In this document: piece after piece, positions 43,770 through 53,549 of the stretch
Layout of the letters: each line of letters begins with the position of its first letter
Position numbering within the stretch: position 1 is the stretch's first letter
Assembly: GCA_013336525.1 (NCBI GenBank)
Contig: JAAXTM010000002.1
Span: 186,001 to 250,000 of the forward strand
DNA: 64,000 bases
From: Geobacteraceae bacterium
GTDB taxonomy: Bacteria; Desulfobacterota; Desulfuromonadia; Geobacterales; Pseudopelobacteraceae
Direction: 5' to 3'
Program-made: the position numbers and the translations under genes
The notes under the pieces: model-generated
What the model saw: only the letters and a program-made list of their open reading frames with translations
The model's database searches: none
Told to the model about the DNA's origin: nothing

Positions 43770-44960
43770 ATGCTGGGACCGATAGAAATTAAACCGGGAT
43801 TACATTGGATTGGATCGGAGGATCCTGATCTGCGAGTTTTTGACGATCTTTTTCCAACAGAACATGGCACGAGTTACAACGCCTACCTGCTTAAGGGGAC
43901 GGACAAAACTGTCCTAATCGACACTGTTGAGGAAAAATTTGTTGACGAATACATGGACAAGGTCAGATCACTCGTTGATCCCAAAACCATCGACTATATC
44001 ATCGTCAATCATACCGAGCACGACCATTCCGGCTCACTGTCATATCTGCTGGAGCAGGCTCCACAGGCGGTGGTCTATTGTTCGGTGGCAGCCAAAAATT
44101 TTCTGGGGAACATCCTCCCCAAGCCTATCAACTGCCACACCGTAAAAGACGGTGAGACTCTTGATCTGGGAGGGCGGACATTACGCTTTATCAGCGCCCC
44201 TTTTCTTCACTGGCCCGACACCATGTTCACCAGGCTCGAGGAAGACAACATCCTCTTTTCCTGTGATGCATTTGCAGCCCACTACTGGCAGACCGGTAAA
44301 ATTTTCAATGACGAGGTCGATGATTTTACCTCGGCACGCCATTTTTATTTCGACTGCATCTTCCGCCCTTTCAAGGACAAGGTATTGTCAGCCGTTGAAA
44401 AGATTCGCCATGATGTGATTGACATGATCTGCCCGAGCCACGGTCCGATTATCAGACGTGATCCGTGGAAAGTTATCTGTCAGTTTGAGGAGTGGAGTAA
44501 GCCGACCTCACAGAACAAAAAAATTGTTCTTCTCTTCCTGTCCCCGCACGGCAGCACGGAAAAGATGGCTAAAGCCGTAGCCAGCGGCGCTTCGCAGGGT
44601 GGTATAGAGGTCGCCAGTTATCATATTAACAACCTGAATGCGAGCGAGCTGCGTAATCTGATGGAAGAAGCGGATGCCTTTCTTTTCGGTATCCCGACGT
44701 TTAACCGTGATATTGCAAAACCGATGTGGGATGTACTTGCATATCTCAGCACGGTGAAGTTGAAGACAAACCTTGCCGGAATATTCGGCAGTTACGGATG
44801 GAGCGGTGAAGCCTGTAAAATGGCGGAAGACCGGCTTAAAAGCCTCGGTTTCAAACTTGTGGGTGATACAGTGCGAACAACATTCTCACCAAAACCGGAA
44901 GTGCTTGAGCAGTGCGAAGCACTCGGAAGAGCAGCCGCTGAAGCTGTGGCAGCCAGATAA
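43770..44960 (+). CDS. Flavodiiron protein (A-type flavoprotein)
   Basis: Cytoplasmic O2 or NO reductase that protects anaerobes by reducing O2 to water (or NO to N2O). The N-terminal beta-lactamase-like diiron domain (about residues 1-245) has ligands in HTEHDHSGSL near 85, HWPDTMF near 147, SCDAFAAH near 165 and CPSHGPI near 225. The flavodoxin domain (about 250-396) has the FMN loop SPHGSTEKMAKAV and GSYGWSGEACK. The length of 396 matches class A. Probable electron donor rubredoxin is not encoded here. Single gene with its own terminator. Confidence 0.95.
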   Translation: MLGPIEIKPGLHWIGSEDPDLRVFDDLFPTEHGTSYNAYLLKGTDKTVLIDTVEEKFVDEYMDKVRSLVDPKTIDYIIVNHTEHDHSGSLSYLLEQAPQAVVYCSVAAKNFLGNILPKPINCHTVKDGETLDLGGRTLRFISAPFLHWPDTMFTRLEEDNILFSCDAFAAHYWQTGKIFNDEVDDFTSARHFYFDCIFRPFKDKVLSAVEKIRHDVIDMICPSHGPIIRRDPWKVICQFEEWSKPTSQNKKIVLLFLSPHGSTEKMAKAVASGASQGGIEVASYHINNLNASELRNLMEEADAFLFGIPTFNRDIAKPMWDVLAYLSTVKLKTNLAGIFGSYGWSGEACKMAEDRLKSLGFKLVGDTVRTTFSPKPEVLEQCEALGRAAAEAVAAR

Positions 44961-44990
44961 ATTTGTTCACGGTTTAAATTCATACAGAGG

Positions 44991-45021
44991 GAGGCGGGCA
45001 TAACTTAGCTCGCCTCTTTTT
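44991..45021 (+). terminator. Terminator after the flavodiiron gene
   Basis: GAGGCG (44991-44996) pairs with CGCCTC (45011-45016), followed by TTTTT. Flanking CATACA and TGTATG extend the pairing. It lies about 30 bases after the stop. Confidence 0.7.
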
Positions 45022-45083
45022 GTATGGCCCATTTTTCGAATTTGAATAGCTGCAAACAATATTGAATACCGGAGCCATCAATC

Positions 45084-45461
45084 ATGGGAATCTTTACTGG
45101 AACAGCGAAAAATACCGGCTCAACGGAAGCCAAAAAGTTCCACTCGGACTTTGGCCAGTTACTTATGGATGGTGAAATCATTGAGGTTGGTTTTGTTGTC
45201 GCCCGTGACACATTATTGTTCACCAACAAGAGATTAATTCTTGTCGATATACAGGGCATTTCCGGCAGGCAGATAGAATATCTTTCAATACCTTACGGCA
45301 ACATCACTAAGTTCAGTGTGCAGACCGGGGAAAGTTTCGATCTTAACGCCGAATTAAAGATTTGGATTGGCAGCGACACAATCCCGCTTGAGAAAAAGTT
45401 TAATAAGGACATAAATGTCTACGAAGTGCAGAAGGTTTTGGCAAGCCATGTTCTAAGGTAG
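45084..45461 (+). CDS. Bacterial PH-domain protein
   Basis: A 125-residue single-domain protein of the bacterial pleckstrin-homology type. It shows the strand pattern of that fold, with DTLLFTNKRLILVDIQGISG near residues 47-66 and YLSIPYGNITKFSVQTG near 72-88, and an amphipathic helix at the end. No signal peptide or membrane helix. The biological role of this family is poorly known. GGAG lies 9 bases before the ATG. It stands alone between the flavodiiron gene and the convergent radical SAM unit. Confidence 0.8.
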   Translation: MGIFTGTAKNTGSTEAKKFHSDFGQLLMDGEIIEVGFVVARDTLLFTNKRLILVDIQGISGRQIEYLSIPYGNITKFSVQTGESFDLNAELKIWIGSDTIPLEKKFNKDINVYEVQKVLASHVLR

Positions 45462-45546
45462 CGCGCTGTTTTGGGTGCCCTGCGTCAAGCTGACTAAAAA
45501 GACTTCTCATCAACACAGCTACTTACTGAGTAATTGCATTTACTGG

Positions 45547-45726
45547 TCAACTGTTTATCTCATGACCGTACATCATCACTAACCTTGCACGGTTTTCAAG
45601 ACAGAGCGGGCAGAGCTCTCCGGCATCCTGCCACACCTCTCCGGCAAGCCACTCACCAGCCTCTGCATACTCTGAGTGCGCCGCATTTTCGTCATATTCC
45701 TTCTGGCACATTGTACAGGTTTTCAA
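45547..45726 (-). CDS. 59-residue zinc-ribbon protein coupled to the radical SAM gene
   Basis: A TTG start at 45726 overlaps the TGA stop of the upstream radical SAM gene (TTGA), with GGGGGAG 6 bases before it inside that gene. The product begins MKTCTMCQKEYDENAAH and has a second pair, CPLC, near residue 39, giving CTMC and CPLC knuckles. Its close coupling suggests a partner or metal-site accessory of the radical SAM protein. No homologue is named here. Confidence 0.6.
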   Translation of the reverse strand: MKTCTMCQKEYDENAAHSEYAEAGEWLAGEVWQDAGELCPLCLENRARLVMMYGHEINS

Positions 45727-47402
45727 TTTTTCTCCCCCGCCAGCGCACGCTCGTATTCTTTACGCAGCTTGGCAGTCTCTGCCGTGCCGATAACGCTCCA
45801 TGGCATGGCTTCATCAGCTGAGATAGTTCGTTGCACATAAACGTCCGTATCGATATCGCAGTTTTTCGCGGCCTTTTTAAGGTTAGCTCCATCAGCCATT
45901 GCAGCCAGAAGCGGAGACAAGCGGCGATCACCTCGTGACAGGAGCGCCTGCAGATAGGATTCACGGAGACTTTCAACCTTTAGCTTGACATTGGACAGAC
46001 GCCTCAAGCGAGTCTCAAGCAATTTAACCTTACGCTCCAATGAGGGAAGCGGCTCCATGCCGCACCACTGAAAGGGAGTAAACGGCTTCGGAATAAAGGG
46101 GTTGACCGACACGTTGATTTCGCCCAAACGCTTATTGGCACGCCCTCGCTCGATGACACGCTCTCTTATTGTTTCAATCAGTCGGACCATCTCATCAAGA
46201 TCGGTATCTGTTTCACCCGGCAGGCCAATGATGAAGTAGAGCTTTAGATTGAGGATATCCCTCGATATCAACATATCACAGGCGTCCAGAATCTGAGCTT
46301 CGGTCAGATTTTTGCGTATGACATCACGCATCCGCTGCGAACCACCCTCCGGAGCCAGCGAGATCGTTTTGTGGCCGCTGGCTATCAGGGCGTCAAGCAT
46401 GTCAGCATCTATTCGATCGATTCGCAGAGAGGAGACAGAGACCTTTGCACCCTTTTCGACTATATACCGACAGAGCCGACCAATTTCGACATAGTCTGAC
46501 ACTGCCGCACCGACCAACCCTACCTTGTTGCGGTGAGCAAGTCCTTGATCTATCAGGGAAACAATATTATCGAATGGTTGCTGGCGAAAAGCTCCGTAGA
46601 TAAACCCCGAACTGCAGAAACGGCAGCCGCGCGGGCATCCACGACTGACTTCTACCAGGAACATATCGCCAAACTCGGTGTTTTCTGTAAGGATCTGTGA
46701 GGAGGAGGGATCATGTTGTTCCAGACATACTGACGCACGAACAACCGGCAGAGGAGCATCGGCTTCGGCAACGTATCCGGCCAACTGACCTGATTGATAG
46801 CGTGGCTGATAAAAAGCAGGGATATATACACCGGAAATAGCTGAGAGAGCATGCAGCAACCCGTCCCGGCCATTATCAACGGGAGAAAGCAGTGTCGCAA
46901 CCATTGCAGGGATGACATCCTCGCCTTCACCGATGCAGATGGCATCAATGAAATCAGCGACCGGTTCGGGATTTATAAAGAAGGCGGCGCCACCGGCTAT
47001 GATTAGCGGGTCAGACTGACTGCGCATGTTTGAGTAAAGCGGAATGCGTGCCAGATTGAGGATAATGGGGATATTCAGGTAATCCGGCTCAAACGAGGTG
47101 GAAAAGGCGATCACATCAAAATCAGCCAGAGGGGTTGAAGATTCCAGCGAGAGTAGCGGCGTCCCACTACGACGGTACTCTTCCATCTCCTCACGCTCAG
47201 GAAGAAAGGCCCGTTCACAGCGGATATCTGTTGCACCGGCCAAAAGTGCATATACCGTCTGGAAACCAAGGCTGCTCATCCCGGTCTGATAACGGCTTGG
47301 GGAGACAAGACAGATTGAAAGCTGTCCGACTCGTCCATGCGGGAGTATATGAGTTTCTGCCTTCAACAAGGCTCTATGCCGGTTGCGGATTGCGTTGCTC
47401 AT
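45723..47402 (-). CDS. B12-binding-like radical SAM protein
   Basis: A 559-residue radical SAM enzyme. The N-terminal third (about residues 20-200) has the flavodoxin-like pattern of a B12-binding-type domain (ICLVSPSRYQTGMSSLGFQT, then AFSTSFEPDYLNIP). The 4Fe-4S motif CPRGCRFC is at about 255-262, followed by the barrel with ISLAPEGGSQRMRD and FIIGLPGETDTD. The classical DxHxxG cobalamin motif is not obvious, so B12 binding is unsure. Substrate unknown. The next gene is coupled to its stop. Confidence 0.82.
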   Translation of the reverse strand: MSNAIRNRHRALLKAETHILPHGRVGQLSICLVSPSRYQTGMSSLGFQTVYALLAGATDIRCERAFLPEREEMEEYRRSGTPLLSLESSTPLADFDVIAFSTSFEPDYLNIPIILNLARIPLYSNMRSQSDPLIIAGGAAFFINPEPVADFIDAICIGEGEDVIPAMVATLLSPVDNGRDGLLHALSAISGVYIPAFYQPRYQSGQLAGYVAEADAPLPVVRASVCLEQHDPSSSQILTENTEFGDMFLVEVSRGCPRGCRFCSSGFIYGAFRQQPFDNIVSLIDQGLAHRNKVGLVGAAVSDYVEIGRLCRYIVEKGAKVSVSSLRIDRIDADMLDALIASGHKTISLAPEGGSQRMRDVIRKNLTEAQILDACDMLISRDILNLKLYFIIGLPGETDTDLDEMVRLIETIRERVIERGRANKRLGEINVSVNPFIPKPFTPFQWCGMEPLPSLERKVKLLETRLRRLSNVKLKVESLRESYLQALLSRGDRRLSPLLAAMADGANLKKAAKNCDIDTDVYVQRTISADEAMPWSVIGTAETAKLRKEYERALAGEKN

Positions 47403-47437
47403 GTGTGCAGAGTCAGGGTTGGCAGAGAGAGTTTAAA

Positions 47438-47467
47438 ATGCAAACGCCGCAGAAGCGGCGTTTGCAT
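47438..47467 (-). terminator. Terminator after sfrA
   Basis: A perfect 13-bp stem (ATGCAAACGCCGC and its complement) with a 4-base loop is followed on the - strand by TTTTAAAC. It separates the sfr operon from the radical SAM gene. Confidence 0.75.
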
Positions 47468-47495
47468 AAACATATTCAGGATAGTGGGAATAGTA

Positions 47496-50096
47496 TCAGC
47501 CCTTAGAAATAGAAACATATTGAGGAAACGAAGCTGAGCCGGTCAGGCTATTTACGGCAGCCTCCCTGAAATGTGCCGGTACAAACAGTGAGTTTGACTG
47601 AAGTTGTTCTGACAATCTTGCTTTCAGAGAAACCGAGCCACTGTCCGAAGTGATTTTAAGCATATCTCCCGCAGTGACACCGATTGAAGCGGCATCCTGG
47701 CAGGAAAGTTCCACATAGGCCTCTCCGGCAACCAGCAGATTATTCTCCGACCTGGTCGTTATCGAGCCGTTATGGTGCTGCACCGGACCGATCGTCAGGG
47801 CAAATGGACGGGAGGCTGCTGATGGAGCAAGTGGTGCCAGTGGTACGGCAACAAATGTGGCTGTGCGGTTTTTGATCCGCCCCATTCGGCAACCGTCATG
47901 ATCGCAGACTTGGCTATAGAGACCGGTCATTGTGGTAATCTCGTGCTGCAGAGCGTCAAGCGAATTGGGAGCGTCTGCGGCACCCGGCACGATCATGCTG
48001 TGCAGTGATGTCAGAATATCAGCATCAGTGCGGGTATCACCGGCAGGCTTAACTGCGGCAGTGAAGCATTGTACACGGTTATCGGCAGAGGTAAATGAAC
48101 CCGACTTTTCTGCTCCGGTTGCAGCCGGAAGAATAACATGCGCCAGGCGGGCGGTATCAGTCAAAAACTGATCCTGTACCACCAGCAATTCCAGCTTTTG
48201 CAGAGCAGCAAGTACTCGGCTGCGGTTCGGCAAGTAGTGCAGAGGATCACTTCCCATAACATACAGCGCCTTGATCTGCCCCGCTTCAATTGCATCGATT
48301 ATCTGAAACAGATCTTTACCGGCAACCGTAGGTATGACGGCCTTCCATGCGGAGCTGAAAGTTCCAGCGGCATGTTCATAGGTATGATAGCCGGGCAGAT
48401 ACTCGGGACAGACACCCATATCCAGCATTCCCTGGGTATTGTTTTTTTCATCCAGCGGATAAATTCCGGCACCAGTCTCGGTGACAGCACCTGTCAGAAG
48501 TGCAAGATTAACAACCCCGGCAACAGCGTTCTTGATGTCGGCTGAACGGATAATATCGGCACCGTAGATAACTGCTGTACGCTCACCTGAACAGATCAGA
48601 GCCGCTGTTTCGCGAAGTTGAGCCTCTGAGACCCCCGAAATTTCATTGATGCGCTCGAAAGATAGTGCGTCGAGCGACGACTTCAGCGTTTCAAGATTTG
48701 TTACGTTGGCCGATGACGCAACCCCTTCGGCCAGTACGGCTTTATTCAGGCCGGCAATCAACCAGGCTTCACTGCCGGGACGACACTGCAGGAAAGCGTT
48801 GGCAAATTTGTTCATGGAGCTGGCGCGGCTTCCCGCCATCACCAGTTTTGCATTATTTTTTGTTGCTGCCTGAATGGTACGATAAGCGAATCCAGCTGAT
48901 TCGGCTTTGAGATCGGCGCCGATGACAATAATAGCGGTCGCCTTTTCAATGTTCTCCATACCGAAGGTACCACCACTGTAGCCGAGCATTTCCCACTGGA
49001 TTACCTGTGCAGGGAGATACCCGAGTCGAGCCTCGGAGTCGATATTGTTGCTGCCGAGTGCACCACGCAGAAACTTCTGGAAAAGATAACTTTCTTCGTT
49101 TGTAACACGCGGCGAACCGATACCGGCAATTGCAGCGCCGCCTGAAGCAGCCGCTATATCTTTGAGACCCGCAGCAACGGTTCCCAGCGCATGATCCCAC
49201 GACGCTTTTTGCAGTTGGCCTGCGCCATCTTTCATTAATGGTGATTTGATGCGATCCGGTGCGTTGAATGCAGCATAGCCGAAACGGCCATTAATGCAGA
49301 GGTTGCCCTTGTTGTAGCTGTCATCTGAACTGGTAACCCGCTCCACCCTGCCGTTGCCGGCATGGTACTCGATCTCGCAGCCGGATGAACAAAATGAACA
49401 AACACTCTTGGTTACTTCAAAAGTCCAGGGACGGCCACGAAATTTAAAAGGCTTGCTGATCAGGGTCCCGGTCGGGCAGGCACCGATGCAGTTGCCGCAG
49501 AAATCGCAGTCCAACGGCTCGCCGCTAATAGTGTCGATTATGGTACGGTCACCGCGATCGACGATTTCAATCGCTTCACGCCCGACGACCTCACGGCAGA
49601 CTTTGACGCATTTTTCACAGAGGATACAGCGATTGGGGTCACTTTCCAGCAGCTTCCAGTCATAACGGATCGGCAGTCGCTCCAGTTCAGCGGTATATTT
49701 GGTTTTGTCCACCTGCAATCCGTAGCAGGTGTCCTGAAGGTCACATTCTCCAGCGGCATCACAGACAGGGCAATCGAGAGGATGATTGACCAGCATTAAC
49801 TCCATGGTCTTCTTGCGAATGGCTTCCAGCTCAGGAGTGCTTGTAACAACGACGATGCCGTCCTTGACCGGAGTATTGCAGGCGGTCATGGGTCGTTCAA
49901 CACCTTCAACGTTGACCACACAGACACGGCAGGCGCCGGTAGTGGAGACTTTTTTCAGCCAGCAAAGGGTCGGTATCTTGATGCCTAATTCCGCAGCCGC
50001 CTCCAGAATAGTTGTACCGACAGGCACCGTTACCTGCTTGCCGTTGATGGTTAATGTTGCCGTACTTTTCTTGTCGCTTGGCTCTGTATGTGACAT
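47496..50096 (-). CDS. sfrA: Soluble NADPH-dependent Fe(III) reductase, alpha subunit (NuoG-like)
   Basis: An 866-residue Fe-S protein closely matching the size and layout of SfrA, the large subunit of the Geobacter cytoplasmic NADPH:Fe(III) oxidoreductase. A 2Fe-2S domain (Cys in TLCWLKKVSTTGACRVCVVN, about residues 42-61) leads. A His/Cys 4Fe-4S motif (HPLDCPVCDAAGECDLQ) follows, then two ferredoxin clusters (CILCEKCVKVC, CDFCGNCIGACP), the CSFCSSGC motif near 232 and a molybdopterin oxidoreductase-like domain to the end. Published work on Geobacter ties SfrAB to NADPH oxidation and acetate growth. Reads 43 bases after sfrB. Confidence 0.85.
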   Translation of the reverse strand: MSHTEPSDKKSTATLTINGKQVTVPVGTTILEAAAELGIKIPTLCWLKKVSTTGACRVCVVNVEGVERPMTACNTPVKDGIVVVTSTPELEAIRKKTMELMLVNHPLDCPVCDAAGECDLQDTCYGLQVDKTKYTAELERLPIRYDWKLLESDPNRCILCEKCVKVCREVVGREAIEIVDRGDRTIIDTISGEPLDCDFCGNCIGACPTGTLISKPFKFRGRPWTFEVTKSVCSFCSSGCEIEYHAGNGRVERVTSSDDSYNKGNLCINGRFGYAAFNAPDRIKSPLMKDGAGQLQKASWDHALGTVAAGLKDIAAASGGAAIAGIGSPRVTNEESYLFQKFLRGALGSNNIDSEARLGYLPAQVIQWEMLGYSGGTFGMENIEKATAIIVIGADLKAESAGFAYRTIQAATKNNAKLVMAGSRASSMNKFANAFLQCRPGSEAWLIAGLNKAVLAEGVASSANVTNLETLKSSLDALSFERINEISGVSEAQLRETAALICSGERTAVIYGADIIRSADIKNAVAGVVNLALLTGAVTETGAGIYPLDEKNNTQGMLDMGVCPEYLPGYHTYEHAAGTFSSAWKAVIPTVAGKDLFQIIDAIEAGQIKALYVMGSDPLHYLPNRSRVLAALQKLELLVVQDQFLTDTARLAHVILPAATGAEKSGSFTSADNRVQCFTAAVKPAGDTRTDADILTSLHSMIVPGAADAPNSLDALQHEITTMTGLYSQVCDHDGCRMGRIKNRTATFVAVPLAPLAPSAASRPFALTIGPVQHHNGSITTRSENNLLVAGEAYVELSCQDAASIGVTAGDMLKITSDSGSVSLKARLSEQLQSNSLFVPAHFREAAVNSLTGSASFPQYVSISKG

Positions 50097-50139
50097 GCCT
50101 TATATCTCCAATAAATTACTTAGATAGTACTAATTATAT

Positions 50140-52158
50140 CTACAGGGCCACCATCGCCATACGGTAGCATCTCAAACATCTGTCCGCTTCAACTTGTGCC
50201 GTAGTGTCGCTGAAACCAAGTTCGACCTCGTTGTAATTACCCTTTGAAGCGCGTTCCTTGCCATGCACCTCTTTCTGGCCGGCACGATCACAGGAGTCAA
50301 GCCAGGCAACTTTTTCACCCTTGTCATAGACACCCAGATAAGTCAGCAGGTCATCAAAGATATCCTGTTCGGAAAGATAGGCTTTCCCCTCTTCAAGCCA
50401 GCGCTGAATAACCAGAGCGGCACGATGAGCATTGCCGATACAGGCAACAACTGTCAAAGGTCCGATTTCGGCATCACCACCGGCAAATACACCATCACAG
50501 TCGGTAATCAATGAACGGGAAAGCATGTTACCCATGCCGTCCTTCAGGTCTTTGCCGGCGGCATCTTTAAGCGGCAGATATTTGGTGACGACTGTATTCC
50601 ACTTGGTAATATCAATACCCATGTCTGGCGGGATGAAACCAAGATCCGGATCCTGACCGATAGCCGGGATAATCGTGTCGCACTCAACGATAAATTCGCT
50701 GCCTGGTACCGGCTCGGGACGACGACGACCGGAAGCGTCTGGCTCACCCATTGCCATGCGCACACATTCGACACCGGTCACCTGATCATTGGCATCCACT
50801 ACGACCCTGGTCGGGAGAACCTGAAATTCAAAACGGACCCCTTCTTCATCGGCGCCGTCAACTTCCCACACGTCAGCCGGCATCTCCTTGCGGGAACGGC
50901 GATAGAGGAGGATTGATTCTTCGGCTCCTTCACGCAGAGCAACCCGGACACAGTCGATTGCGGTGTTGCCGCCGCCTACAACGCAGACTTTCTTGCCCAT
51001 ACCTGTCGGACGCCCCAGATAGGCCTCACGCAGGAAATCGATACCGCCGGAGAGGAACCCTTTGTACCCCTTGTCTTCTCCCTCAACACCCATCGGCTTG
51101 GAGCGGTGTGCGCCAGGAGCCAGGAATACGGCATCATACTGCTGTTTCAGCTCGGGAAGGGAGATATCCTTGCCGACCCGCATATCGTATTTGATCTCAG
51201 AACCAACCGCCTCGATGATGTCAACATCGCGCTGCAAAATTGGGCGCGGCATACGATAGGCGGGAATGCCGACGGCAATCATACCGCCGCCGTACCCTTT
51301 GGGCAGAGCTTCATAAATGGTCGATTTGTACCCTTCAAGACCAAGATAGTAGGCACATGCCAGACCGGCGGGACCAGCACCGACGATGGCGACTTTCTTG
51401 TTTTTTGCCGGCTTAGGTTGCATCGGCGGCGTGATGTTATGCAGCCGCTCATAATCAGACGCGGTGCGTTTCAGCACCATGATGTTAACTGCATCATCCA
51501 CGTTTTTGCGACGGCAGGCGGTCTCGCAGGGATGCGGACAAACCCGCCCACAGACAGCAGGCATCGGCATATTCTCACGAATCGTGGCCAAAGCTTCGCC
51601 GTACTGGTAGTTTTTGATTTCCTCAATATATTTGGGGATATCGATATGGGCAGGACACTTGTCCATGCAGGGTGCGGTAATCTTGTGAATATAGTTGGCC
51701 GGGGCAGGTGAACAACCGCCATCCAGACAGGCAACAAACTTGTCCCTGAAGTGCGTAACCGCATCGAATACCGGTACAGTTGCACTTTGGCAGAGGGTAC
51801 ACTTGCAGTTTTTAAGCAGCTCGGCCAGATCACCGACTGTATCCAGATCCGCTTCTGTCGCACTGCCGTTCAGTACGTTCTGGAAAAGGTCCATCAATAC
51901 CTTGGTACCTTTTTTACCCGGGGTACAGCGGCCGCAGCAGAACAGAGTCTGGACTCGCTTCATGTATTCCGCGGTCATAGCCGGGACATCGACATCCTTG
52001 TCAAACAGGATAATACCGTCCCATCCCATAAACGCCCGCAATGGACGCTCGCCATCAAATGCAACCGGCAAACGGTAGCTGACCGCCTGCGGTTCCCCGG
52101 AAATATTCCTGTTATCGACTGTGTTTCCGCCCCACGTAGAAAAAACGACCTGTGCCAC
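50140..52158 (-). CDS. sfrB: Soluble NADPH-dependent Fe(III) reductase, beta subunit
   Basis: A 672-residue flavoprotein joining a NuoF C-terminal-like 4Fe-4S segment (FCCGRCTPGKKG, about residues 72-83) to a GltD-like NADPH module. The module has Cys motif CMDKCPAHIDIPKY near 160, the FAD fold VAIVGAGPAGLACAYYLG near 254, the NADPH fold VCVVGGGNTAIDCVRVA near 392 and FAGGDAE near the end. The start is GTG 52158 with GGAGG 6 bases upstream; the longer TTG frame from 52173 runs over that site. It transfers electrons from NADPH to SfrA. Confidence 0.85.
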   Translation of the reverse strand: MAQVVFSTWGGNTVDNRNISGEPQAVSYRLPVAFDGERPLRAFMGWDGIILFDKDVDVPAMTAEYMKRVQTLFCCGRCTPGKKGTKVLMDLFQNVLNGSATEADLDTVGDLAELLKNCKCTLCQSATVPVFDAVTHFRDKFVACLDGGCSPAPANYIHKITAPCMDKCPAHIDIPKYIEEIKNYQYGEALATIRENMPMPAVCGRVCPHPCETACRRKNVDDAVNIMVLKRTASDYERLHNITPPMQPKPAKNKKVAIVGAGPAGLACAYYLGLEGYKSTIYEALPKGYGGGMIAVGIPAYRMPRPILQRDVDIIEAVGSEIKYDMRVGKDISLPELKQQYDAVFLAPGAHRSKPMGVEGEDKGYKGFLSGGIDFLREAYLGRPTGMGKKVCVVGGGNTAIDCVRVALREGAEESILLYRRSRKEMPADVWEVDGADEEGVRFEFQVLPTRVVVDANDQVTGVECVRMAMGEPDASGRRRPEPVPGSEFIVECDTIIPAIGQDPDLGFIPPDMGIDITKWNTVVTKYLPLKDAAGKDLKDGMGNMLSRSLITDCDGVFAGGDAEIGPLTVVACIGNAHRAALVIQRWLEEGKAYLSEQDIFDDLLTYLGVYDKGEKVAWLDSCDRAGQKEVHGKERASKGNYNEVELGFSDTTAQVEADRCLRCYRMAMVAL

Positions 52159-52230
52159 AAAAACCTCCACCAACCAACCCCGAAAGCAGGGTTAAGTACT
52201 CGCAATTATTGAATAAAAAAGTTTATGAGA

Positions 52231-52277
52231 ATTGTATACAGTATGCATCATTATCATACTAACACCTTATAAATCAA
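52231..52277 (-). promoter_or_regulatory. Predicted promoter and operator of sfrBA
   Basis: On the - strand TTGATT (52277-52272), 16 bases, GATAAT (52255-52250). Just downstream, covering the expected start point, is ATTGTATACAGTATGCAT (52231-52248 on +), an imperfect palindrome typical in position for a repressor operator. The sequence is of the GntR-like TGTATACA type, but the regulator is not identified. Confidence 0.45.
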
Positions 52278-52397
52278 GGAAAAAACTGCTGAATATACAT
52301 CTGTATTCTCAAGCGGTTTTACCTTTTGACCGTGATATGATATATGCCCATGTGCATGACGCTTTTGATCCTCATTTGATTCAGGAGAAATAAATTT

Positions 52398-53537
52398 ATG
52401 CCAGACCACCGAAACCTTGATGAAGCATTTCGCTCTCTTTTTGAAATCAATATGGGGACAAAAAAAGGGGAGCGCATTTTAGTATTCAGCGACATAATTC
52501 GCCCTGACGAATCCCCTTCGCCCTCCGATTTAGACAGACGGAGGCGGCTGAACGCCACGGCGCGGTCGGCGGCCATATTCGCAGCTGGTGAATACGGCAG
52601 TGGCACTTTTGTTGAATTTCCTGCCACGGCCGCCTCTGGAACCGAACCGCCAGTTGAACTCTGGCTTTCTACCTTTGGTTCCAGCGTCCTGGCAACATTG
52701 GAGTCTGAGGGACTACTGACAAAACTGCTCGCCAAGAGCGCCTCGCCGGACGAGATCGCCAATGCCAAGGAAATAATTCTGGCACACCGCAAGGATGTTA
52801 CCGGCATTATAATCGCTCTCTCTAACAATTCCACCAGCCACACCCGCTATCGTGCGCTGGCCTGTGCTGCCGGATGCCGATTTGCCAGCTTGCCGCATTT
52901 CGATCCGGAGATGTTTCACACTTCAATGACCGTAGATTGGAGTGCACTTGTCGTACGTACTGCGAAACTTGTTGAATCAGTCAATAAAGCCGAATGGATT
53001 CATGTGACCACCCCCAACGGAACAGACATGAACATATGTAAACAGGGACGATATGCGAAAGGTGACGACGGACTGCTGACAGCACCGGGTAGTTTCGGCA
53101 ATCTGCCGGCCGGCGAGGCATACCTGGCACCGCTGGAGGGAAAGTGCCATGGAGTAATGGTGATTGAATGGGGCCCGACCCGTAAGCTGGATGAGCCGCT
53201 GCGTCTAATTATTGAGAATGGTGCAGTTGTGAAGATTGACGGCGATGACCCCCACCGTGCCAGACTGGAGGCAAGATTTGCCGAAGACGTCAACTGCCGC
53301 AATATCGCCGAACTCGGCATCGGCACCAACGACAAGGCAAGCCGCCCCGACAATGTGCTGGAAGCGGAGAAAATTCTCGGCACCATCCACATTGCCCTGG
53401 GCGACAATACCGGTTTCGGAGGCACTGTAAGCGCACCTTTCCACGAGGATTACGTATTCTACCAGCCGACCCTGACCGCAATCATGGCCGATGGGAGCAG
53501 ACAGGTTATTATCGCTAATGGTACTTTGGCATTTTAA
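52398..53537 (+). CDS. M29-like aminopeptidase
   Basis: A 379-residue metallo-aminopeptidase resembling family M29 (thermophilic AmpS type). The C-terminal half holds the likely metal and catalytic segments: PLEGKCHGVMVIE near residue 250, NIAELGIGTN near 300, IHIALGDNTGFGGT near 331 and FHEDYVF near 348. The N-terminal half is a mixed domain with FVEFPA near 75. Cytoplasmic, with no signal peptide. Catalytic assignment is by motif only. Divergent from sfrB and convergent with the next gene. Confidence 0.85.
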   Translation: MPDHRNLDEAFRSLFEINMGTKKGERILVFSDIIRPDESPSPSDLDRRRRLNATARSAAIFAAGEYGSGTFVEFPATAASGTEPPVELWLSTFGSSVLATLESEGLLTKLLAKSASPDEIANAKEIILAHRKDVTGIIIALSNNSTSHTRYRALACAAGCRFASLPHFDPEMFHTSMTVDWSALVVRTAKLVESVNKAEWIHVTTPNGTDMNICKQGRYAKGDDGLLTAPGSFGNLPAGEAYLAPLEGKCHGVMVIEWGPTRKLDEPLRLIIENGAVVKIDGDDPHRARLEARFAEDVNCRNIAELGIGTNDKASRPDNVLEAEKILGTIHIALGDNTGFGGTVSAPFHEDYVFYQPTLTAIMADGSRQVIIANGTLAF

Positions 53538-53549
53538 CTGCGATCGTAG

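Noticed and set aside
52285-52325. Hairpin AAAACTGCT...AAGCGGTTTT upstream of the aminopeptidase gene as a terminator
   Set aside because: The stem has mismatches and a large interrupted loop, and no operon ends there, since both flanking genes point away.
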